Source of the DNA: Candidatus Melainabacteria bacterium | GTDB lineage: Bacteria; Cyanobacteriota; Vampirovibrionia; 2-02-FULL-35-15 | DNA: 14,504 bases | Reading direction: 5' to 3' | Assembly: GCA_023250175.1 (NCBI GenBank) | Contig: JAHFBD010000028.1 | Location: 1 to 14,504, forward strand | Shown here: one piece after another, positions 5,575 to 11,618 of the stretch | Position numbering within the stretch: position 1 is the stretch's first letter | How the letters are laid out: each line of letters starts with the position of its first letter | Translations under genes and position numbers: made by a program | The notes under the pieces: generated by a model | Told to the model about the DNA's origin: nothing | Databases searched by the model: none | What the model saw: only the letters and a program-made list of their open reading frames with translations

Positions 5575-5607
5575 AAGGAAGCTCAAGCTTGTCTTGAGCT
5601 ATAAATA
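5575..5607 (+). promoter_or_regulatory. accC ribosome binding region with a hairpin between SD and start
   Basis: AAGGA (5575-5579) is the only good Shine-Dalgarno match but lies 28 bases before the ATG. Between them AGCTCAAG (5580-5587) pairs perfectly with CTTGAGCT (5593-5600) over a 5-base loop, and only ATAAATA separates that hairpin from the ATG. Folding would bring the SD to an effective spacing of seven bases, so accC translation may depend on this hairpin. Confidence 0.5.
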
Positions 5608-6966
5608 ATGTTCAAAAAAATACTGATTGCTAACAGGGGTGAAATTGCGCTGCGTATAATAAGGGCTGCTAGAGAGCTTGGCATTGAAACGGTTGCTGTT
5701 TATTCTCAAGCCGATGCTAATTCCTTACATGTACAAATGGCTGATGAGGCTTATTGTATTGGTCCTTCTCGTTCTGCAAATAGTTACTTAAATGTTCCAT
5801 CTATTATAAGCACTGCACTTCTTACACGAGTAGATGCAATACATCCTGGATATGGTTTTTTGGCAGAGAATTCAAATTTTGCTCAGATGTGTGAGTCTCA
5901 TGGAATAAAGTTTATAGGACCAACTGCTGAAAATATTTCTTTAATGGGAGATAAGTCTACAGCTAAAAAAATTATGAAAGACTCTGGTACTCCGGTTATA
6001 CCAGGTTCCAATGGTTTGGTTGATGATCCAAAGCAAGCAATTGAAACAGCTAGAAAACTTGGTTATCCTGTAATTGTAAAAGCAACTGCTGGTGGTGGTG
6101 GAAGAGGTATGAGAGTTGCTACTAGTGAAGAGCAGCTTATATCAAGTTTAGATGCTGCATCTCAGGAAGCAAGTAATGCTTTTGGTAATCCCGGGATTTA
6201 TGTAGAAAAATATATTACAAGAATTAGGCATATAGAAATACAAGTTTTAGCAGATGAGCATGGAAATGTAATTCATCTTGGGGAGAGAGATTGTTCAGTT
6301 CAAAGAAGACACCAAAAACTTATAGAAGAATCACCGAGTCCTCATATAGATAGCCATTTAAGAGAAAAAATGGGAAGAGCCGCAGTTAATGCAGCAAAAT
6401 CTATTAAATATCAAAATGCTGGAACTGTTGAGTTTATTTTGGATCTAGATACAAACAATTTTTATTTTATGGAAATGAATACAAGGATTCAAGTAGAACA
6501 TCCTGTTACTGAAATGGTTACAGGGATTGATCTTGTTAAGGCTCAGCTTAGAATTGCTAGTGGTGAAAAACTTTTTATTAAGCAAGATGACGTGAAAATT
6601 AAAGGACATTCAATTGAGTTTAGAATCAATGCAGAAGATCCTGAAAAAAACTTTATGCCATCTCCTGGAAAGATTGATGGATATATAGCGCCAGGTGGAT
6701 TAGGGGTTAGGGTAGATAGCCATTGTTATACAGGCTATGAAATACCGCCATATTATGATTCTATGATTGCAAAGTTAATTGTTTGGGATGATGATAGAGT
6801 AGGAGCTATTAGCAGGGGTAAAAGGGCCCTGGATGAGTTTGCTATTACAGGGATTCATACAACTATTCCATTTCATCTGAGAGTTTTAGAGCATCCAAAG
6901 TTTTTATCCAGTGATTTTGGAACAGATTTTATAGCTAAGGAGTTTCAGCCAGTAAGTGTTGGTTAG
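5608..6966 (+). CDS. accC: acetyl-CoA carboxylase, biotin carboxylase subunit
   Basis: AccC uses ATP and bicarbonate to carboxylate biotin on the AccB carrier, the first half-reaction of acetyl-CoA carboxylase in fatty acid synthesis. The 452-residue protein is full length and lacks a fused carrier domain. The N-terminal domain begins FKKILIANRGEIALRI. The ATP-grasp glycine loop GGGGRGM is at 162-168, ERDCSVQRRHQK at 226-237, and the metal and biotin site EMNTRIQVEHPVTEM at 289-303. PPYYDSMIAKL lies in the C-terminal domain. Key catalytic residues (Glu, Asn, Arg of EMNTRIQ) are retained. accB is not next to it, whereas accBC is the common order. It is preceded by its own structured leader and ends directly against the end of secA. 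Confidence 0.97.
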   Translation: MFKKILIANRGEIALRIIRAARELGIETVAVYSQADANSLHVQMADEAYCIGPSRSANSYLNVPSIISTALLTRVDAIHPGYGFLAENSNFAQMCESHGIKFIGPTAENISLMGDKSTAKKIMKDSGTPVIPGSNGLVDDPKQAIETARKLGYPVIVKATAGGGGRGMRVATSEEQLISSLDAASQEASNAFGNPGIYVEKYITRIRHIEIQVLADEHGNVIHLGERDCSVQRRHQKLIEESPSPHIDSHLREKMGRAAVNAAKSIKYQNAGTVEFILDLDTNNFYFMEMNTRIQVEHPVTEMVTGIDLVKAQLRIASGEKLFIKQDDVKIKGHSIEFRINAEDPEKNFMPSPGKIDGYIAPGGLGVRVDSHCYTGYEIPPYYDSMIAKLIVWDDDRVGAISRGKRALDEFAITGIHTTIPFHLRVLEHPKFLSSDFGTDFIAKEFQPVSVG

Positions 6967-9870
6967 TTATACTTCTACCTCTTCACTTAATTCTTCAATG
7001 TGTTCCATGGTTTCAACCTGTGCATGCATTAATAGCGTTATAGCGTCTCGCTTTATGTCTAACAATAATTGCTCAAACATATCAAAAGCTTCTTTTTTAT
7101 ATTCCATTAATGGGTCTTTTTGTCCATAACCTCTTAAGTGAATACCATCTCGTAAGCTGTCCATGTTATGGAGATGTTCTATCCACTTAGTATCAATAAC
7201 ATGTAGCATGATTTGGCGCTCAACTTCTTTTATATTTTCTTTTCCAATCTCTGTTTCTTTTCTTGCATAAACTGCTTTAGCGGCTTCATTTAAGAGTTCT
7301 TTCAACTCATCAAATGATTTTGTAAGTAGTTCATCTGATTTAAGACTTGTTTCTAAGTTAGGAATATTACTTGAAAGTGCTTTGTGTAAACCTGGTATAG
7401 CTTCTTCACTCCAGCTTTCTTGAGGAGTACCCGGATTTATATATGTAAAAAGCATTCCCTCAAAGTGCTCTTGTATCATTTCTATGATTGAATCACTAAT
7501 TTCATTCCCTTCAAGAATTCTTCTTCTTTCTCTATAGATGACTTCTCTTTGAGTATTCATTACATCATCGAATTGTAAAACATGTTTTCTTATATCAAAA
7601 TTATGAGCCTCAACTCTTTTTTGTGCATTTTCAACGGCACTGGTTACCATTTTTGCTTCTATTGGTAAGTCTTCTTCAGCTTTTAAAAAAGTCATGACTT
7701 GAGAGATCTTTTCTCCTCCAAAAATTCTCATCAAGTTATCTTCAAGTGATAAGAAAAATTTTGTTGAGCCTGGATCCCCTTGTCTTGCTGCACGACCTCT
7801 GAGCTGGTTGTCTATTCTTCTTGATTCATGTCTTTCTGTTCCAATTATATGTAAACCACCGGACTCTACTACTTTATTATGTTCTTCATCACATTCAGAT
7901 TTAAATTTTTGATACAGCTCTTGCCATTTGGCTTTGTATTCTATAGAGTCTTCTTCCAATTTAAACTTTCCTATAGCTTCTTTTGTTAAGTATTCTGGAT
8001 TACCACCCAAAATAATATCAGTTCCTCTGCCTGCCATATTTGTAGCTATTGTTATTGCACCTAATCTTCCAGCTTGTGCAACAATAAATGCTTCTCTTTC
8101 ATGATTCTTAGCGTTTAATACATGATGTGGAACCTTGTTTCTGATTGCTTCTACAACAGTAACTGATGATTCAAAACTATCCAGAGTAAATTCTACTTCA
8201 AGATCTCTTGTCTCTTTTTTGATTTCTTCTAAGACAGGTTTTAAATCAATTGTTTTTAAATTACCTGGTCTATCTAACAATTTTAATAATTTTTCAGTAT
8301 GCTCATTTTGAATCTTTCTTTCTTTTAAAATCTTTAAAACTCTTGCTGATTTTTCTTGCATTACCTTTGTCATAACTTGTGGTTTGGATAAGTATTCAGA
8401 AATGAGTTCGGATTTTTCTATGCTTATAGTCCCTACTAAGATTGGTCTTCCTGTAAGATAGGTTTTTACTATTTCTTCTATACTTGAATAAAATTTATAT
8501 TTTTCAGTTCGGTAAACCTGGTCATTTTCATCCCCTCTTATATTTATTTTATTTGTTGGTATTGTTACAACATCAAGATTGTAGATTTTTCTAAACTCAT
8601 CTTTTTCTGTATAAGCAGTTCCTGTCATACCTGCAAGCTTTGGATATAATCTAAATAAATTTTGAAATGTAATACTAGCAAGAGTTAATGTTTCTTCCTG
8701 AATAGGAACAGATTCTTTAGCTTCAATAGCTTGATGTAAGCCATCGCTCCAGCGTCTTCCTATCATTAATCTTCCTGTAAACTCATCTACGATGACAACT
8801 TCTGGTTTGTTCTTAGCTTCGGGATTAGGTTTAATCACATAGTCAATATCTTTTCTAAATAACTCTTTAGCTTTTAATGCTTGTAAAAGATGATGAGCCA
8901 GGTTCCATTTCATATCCCATAAATCATCAACGTTTAAGAGGTTTTCAGAATTTTTAATTCCACGATCGGTAAGAATTACATTTCTTGCTTTTTCATCTAC
9001 CCAGTAATCACAGTTTATATCATCTTTATCTTTGCCACATTGTAGTTTTGAACCAAGCTTAGCCATCGTTGTATAAATTTCTTTTTGTCCTTTTGCTGGA
9101 AGTCCAGAAATGATTAAAGGTGTTCTTGCTTCATCGATTAAAATACTATCTACTTCATCTACAATTGCATAGAAATAATCTCTCTGTGCACAGTTAGCTA
9201 AACTTGTTTCCATATTGTCTCTTAGGTAATCAAATCCAAATTCATTGTTTGTACCGTATGTTATATCAGCTTTGTATGCACGTAGTTTCTCGGCTTTCTT
9301 TTGGTGGGGTATTACTAAGCCTACATCCATTCCTAGGAAGCGATAGATTTTTCCCATCCACTCAGCATCTCTCTTTGCAAGGTAATCGTTAACAGTTATT
9401 ACATGGACACCTCTACCAGTTAAGGCATTTAAGTAAACAGGTAAAGTGGCTACTAATGTTTTTCCTTCACCGGTTTTCATTTCAGCAACTTTGTTTTGGT
9501 GTAAAACGATTCCACCCGTTAGCTGAACATCAAAGTGACGCATATTTAAAATTCGCTTGGATACTTCTCTTACTGTAGCAAATGCTTCTGGTAATATTTC
9601 ATTTAAGACTTCATAAGTCGCTCTATCTACCGTTGTTCTAATTACCCCAGGTATTTTAGGGGCATCATCGGGAACAAGGGACGTGTTTTCAATATCCTTA
9701 ATTTTATTGTGAATGATGTTCTTGAAATAGCCAGTTTTTGATTTTAGTTCATCGTCTGTTAATTTTGTGATTTCACTTTCTAAATTATTAATTCTTTCTA
9801 TTAAGGGTTGTATGGCTTTTATTTTGCCATCATTGTTTTCACCAAAAAGTTTTTCTAGAAAATTTAGCAT
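6967..9870 (-). CDS. secA: preprotein translocase ATPase SecA
   Basis: SecA is the motor that drives unfolded preproteins through SecYEG. The 967-residue protein carries all expected domains: Walker A MKTGEGKT at 131-138, DEVDSILIDEARTPLI (Walker B) near 238-253, the preprotein cross-linking domain after it, NMAGRGTDIILGG in nucleotide-binding domain 2 near 611-623, then the helical scaffold and wing region. Oddities are an insertion of about 80 mostly charged residues (roughly 497-578) between EKSELISEYL and HVLNAKNHERE, Ala in place of the usual Gly in motif VI (GRAARQGD), and no C-terminal zinc-binding Cys cluster; the protein ends in an acidic HIEELSEEVEV. The start fits the family, diverges from panC by 41 bases, and the gene ends with zero spacer against accC. 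Confidence 0.97.
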   Translation of the reverse strand: MLNFLEKLFGENNDGKIKAIQPLIERINNLESEITKLTDDELKSKTGYFKNIIHNKIKDIENTSLVPDDAPKIPGVIRTTVDRATYEVLNEILPEAFATVREVSKRILNMRHFDVQLTGGIVLHQNKVAEMKTGEGKTLVATLPVYLNALTGRGVHVITVNDYLAKRDAEWMGKIYRFLGMDVGLVIPHQKKAEKLRAYKADITYGTNNEFGFDYLRDNMETSLANCAQRDYFYAIVDEVDSILIDEARTPLIISGLPAKGQKEIYTTMAKLGSKLQCGKDKDDINCDYWVDEKARNVILTDRGIKNSENLLNVDDLWDMKWNLAHHLLQALKAKELFRKDIDYVIKPNPEAKNKPEVVIVDEFTGRLMIGRRWSDGLHQAIEAKESVPIQEETLTLASITFQNLFRLYPKLAGMTGTAYTEKDEFRKIYNLDVVTIPTNKINIRGDENDQVYRTEKYKFYSSIEEIVKTYLTGRPILVGTISIEKSELISEYLSKPQVMTKVMQEKSARVLKILKERKIQNEHTEKLLKLLDRPGNLKTIDLKPVLEEIKKETRDLEVEFTLDSFESSVTVVEAIRNKVPHHVLNAKNHEREAFIVAQAGRLGAITIATNMAGRGTDIILGGNPEYLTKEAIGKFKLEEDSIEYKAKWQELYQKFKSECDEEHNKVVESGGLHIIGTERHESRRIDNQLRGRAARQGDPGSTKFFLSLEDNLMRIFGGEKISQVMTFLKAEEDLPIEAKMVTSAVENAQKRVEAHNFDIRKHVLQFDDVMNTQREVIYRERRRILEGNEISDSIIEMIQEHFEGMLFTYINPGTPQESWSEEAIPGLHKALSSNIPNLETSLKSDELLTKSFDELKELLNEAAKAVYARKETEIGKENIKEVERQIMLHVIDTKWIEHLHNMDSLRDGIHLRGYGQKDPLMEYKKEAFDMFEQLLLDIKRDAITLLMHAQVETMEHIEELSEEVEV

Positions 9871-9911
9871 AGTAAACGTTATCTTTATGTTATCCTAAAT
9901 TACGATATCAT
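9871..9911. promoter_or_regulatory. short divergent intergenic region, secA/panC
   Basis: Only 41 bases separate the two start codons, so the promoters must overlap each other or lie inside the opposite gene. The region is AT-rich. No clear Shine-Dalgarno sequence precedes the panC ATG (the preceding bases are ACGATATCAT). Confidence 0.4.
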
Positions 9912-10763
9912 ATGACAATATTAATTGAATTAGTAAAAGATATTAAAACAAGAGCTGAAGAGTTCGGAAGACCAATAGCTATTGTCCCGACAATGGGAGC
10001 CTTACATGCTGGACATATTTCACTAATTAAAATGGCAAAGGCTGAATGTAAAACAGTCGTAGTTACAATATTTGTTAATCCACTTCAGTTTGGACCAAAT
10101 GAAGATTTTAATAAATACCCAAGAGATTTAGAGACGGATTTTAAAATTTGTCAGGAAAATGAAGTAGATATTGTTTTTGCTCCAACTAAAGAAGAAATCT
10201 ATCCAGACATTAACAAAATAGAGCAGGATTTAATTGTCCCACCAGATAATCTTGCATCTGTTTTATGTGGCAAGACAAGACAAAATCACTTTAGTGGAGT
10301 GTGTACTATAGTTAAAAAACTTTTTGATATTGTTACACCTGACTATGCTTATTTTGGAGAAAAGGATCTTCAACAACTTTATATTGTTAGGTGGTTAGTA
10401 AAAACTTTTACTATTCCTACTTTTATTAGAGCTTGTCCAATTATAAGAGAGGCTAGTGGTTTAGCTTATAGCTCAAGAAATAAGTATTTAACGGAAGAGC
10501 AAAAAATCATGGCTAGTAATATTTATAAAGCTTTAAAATTAGCAAAGCAAAACATACGGAGTGGAATCTTTACTATTAATAAAGCCTTATTAGAAGGTCT
10601 GATTTTTCTTTCACAGTTTCCTGAAATTAAGGTGGAGTATTTAGATGCTAGAGATAAAGAAGATTTTTCTATAGTGGATAAAAATAAAACTGGTGGAATT
10701 TATTGCTTGATAGCTGCTAATGTTGGTGGAGTAAGGCTTATAGACAATATTGAATTACAGTAA
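9912..10763 (+). CDS. panC: pantothenate synthetase (pantoate--beta-alanine ligase)
   Basis: PanC condenses pantoate with beta-alanine using ATP, the last step of vitamin B5 synthesis. The 283-residue protein has the nucleotidyl-transferase pattern: VPTMGALHAGH at 25-35 (HIGH-like motif), FVNPLQFGPNEDFNKYPR at 54-71, the pantoate-site HFSGV at 126-130, FGEKDLQQ at 148-155, and the ATP-site SSRN at 187-190. Length is normal for a stand-alone PanC. It is followed, after a 186-base structured leader, by cmk on the same strand. In Cyanobacteria these two are fused as one bifunctional polypeptide in this order. Here the panC frame stops and cmk has its own leader, so they are separate proteins. 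Confidence 0.97.
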   Translation: MTILIELVKDIKTRAEEFGRPIAIVPTMGALHAGHISLIKMAKAECKTVVVTIFVNPLQFGPNEDFNKYPRDLETDFKICQENEVDIVFAPTKEEIYPDINKIEQDLIVPPDNLASVLCGKTRQNHFSGVCTIVKKLFDIVTPDYAYFGEKDLQQLYIVRWLVKTFTIPTFIRACPIIREASGLAYSSRNKYLTEEQKIMASNIYKALKLAKQNIRSGIFTINKALLEGLIFLSQFPEIKVEYLDARDKEDFSIVDKNKTGGIYCLIAANVGGVRLIDNIELQ

Positions 10764-10817
10764 TTTAATGAAAACTTGTTACTATCTAGCTAGCGTAATG
10801 TTTTTAAGTAAACGACT

Positions 10818-10823
10818 TATAAA
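10818..10823 (+). promoter_or_regulatory. putative -10 box for cmk
   Basis: TATAAA lies four bases before the copy-4 hairpin (outer stem counted from 10828). GTTACTATCTAGCTA (10778-10792), shared with the region upstream of copy 2, lies 25 bases further up. Confidence 0.4.
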
Positions 10824-10827
10824 GGTA

Positions 10828-10857
10828 AGATTTTATCTGATTTATTTAGTAAAATCT
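10828..10857 (+). ncRNA. leader hairpin family, copy 4 (cmk)
   Basis: Outer stem AGATTTTA/TAAAATCT, bulged T, inner stem CTG/TAG (with one G-T pair), and loop ATTTATT. GGTAGA follows 17 bases later at 10874. Confidence 0.75.
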
Positions 10858-10949
10858 GTAAGATATTATAAATGGTAGACTGGAAACACTTTGGAAAGCC
10901 GGTTTTGGGAGTGCAGCGAAAAAAACGGCGGTAGGTAGAAACGAAAACT
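10858..10949 (+). promoter_or_regulatory. remainder of cmk leader with GCGGTAGGTAGAAAC block
   Basis: GCCG (10898-10901) plus TTTT (10903-10906) can pair with AAAA-CGGC (10922-10929), closing a loop that contains AGTGC (10910-10914). GCGGTAGGTAGAAAC (10928-10942) then leads to the TTG start. The stretch from AGTGC to AAAC resembles 3861-3887 in the leader of the 100-residue protein. There is no standard Shine-Dalgarno sequence; the GGTAGG block is the nearest purine-rich stretch. Confidence 0.45.
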
Positions 10950-11612
10950 TTGAAACCTTATATTATAGCTATCGATGGGCCAGCAGGTTCTGGAAAAAGC
11001 ACAATTGCACAATTAATTGCAAAGAATTTAAATTTTTTATACATTGATAGTGGTGCCATGTATAGAGCTGTTACTTTATATTTAATTAAAAAGAAACTTT
11101 TAAAACTCCCTGATAAAAAATTAAAACAACATCTTAAAAATTTAAAAATTTCTTTTTTTAAAAAAGCAGGTAAGCAGCTTGTATATTTAAACAATAAAGA
11201 TGTTAGTAAAAAAATCAGATCGACAGAGGTAAGTAAACTGGTCAGTGAAGTCTCTGCAAAAAAAATAGTACGAGAAGAATTAGTTAAGAGGCAGCAACAA
11301 TTTGGGTTCAATAATTCCATTGTTATGGATGGTAGGGATATTGGTACTGCTGTATTTAAAGATGCTAATTTAAAGATTTATTTAACAGCGTCATCTTATA
11401 TAAGAGCAAAAAGACGCAGGAAAGACTTGGAACAAATTGCAGAAAAAGTTGACCTTAAAAAACTAATAAAACAAATTCAAGATAGAGACAATTATGATAG
11501 TTCTAGAGATATGTCGCCTTTATGCAAGCCTCAGGATGCTATTGTCATTGACAGTACAAAATTATCAATTAACCAAGTTTTAGAACGGATAAATTATTTT
11601 TTGCCATTTTAG
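10950..11612 (+). CDS. cmk: cytidylate kinase
   Basis: Cmk phosphorylates CMP and dCMP with ATP in pyrimidine nucleotide salvage. The 220-residue protein shows the P-loop GPAGSGKST at 10-18, DSGAMYRA at 33-40, the CMP-binding DGRDIGT at 127-133, the lid arginines RAKRRRKD at 152-159, and RDNYDSSRDMSPL near the end. The start is TTG at 10950, which places the usual MxxxIIAIDGP sequence correctly. A stop codon lies just upstream in frame (10932-10934) and no ATG is available, so TTG is the only reasonable start. It is separated from panC by the copy-4 leader and ends six bases before the end of the opposite-strand propeller gene. Confidence 0.96.
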   Translation: MKPYIIAIDGPAGSGKSTIAQLIAKNLNFLYIDSGAMYRAVTLYLIKKKLLKLPDKKLKQHLKNLKISFFKKAGKQLVYLNNKDVSKKIRSTEVSKLVSEVSAKKIVREELVKRQQQFGFNNSIVMDGRDIGTAVFKDANLKIYLTASSYIRAKRRRKDLEQIAEKVDLKKLIKQIQDRDNYDSSRDMSPLCKPQDAIVIDSTKLSINQVLERINYFLPF

Positions 11613-11618
11613 CTACAC

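Larger units (their letters stand above)
5485..5594 (+). repeat. imperfect direct repeat bracketing hairpin copy 3
   Basis: The 20-base sequence AAGGAARCTCAARCTTGTCT occurs at 5485-5504 (R is A at both places) and 5575-5594 (R is G at both). The copies match at 18 of 20 positions and are exactly 90 bases apart. The -10 box and copy-3 hairpin lie between them. A local duplication, or an insertion with repeated ends, could explain this. Confidence 0.65.

Noticed and set aside
9204..9392. Plus-strand ORF within secA
   Set aside because: It is a shadow of a strongly supported gene, with no recognisable protein features.
3309..10857. Integron attC sites as explanation for the bulged hairpins
   Set aside because: The GTTRRRY/RYYYAAC core sites are absent, and the copies sit next to promoters rather than between cassettes.
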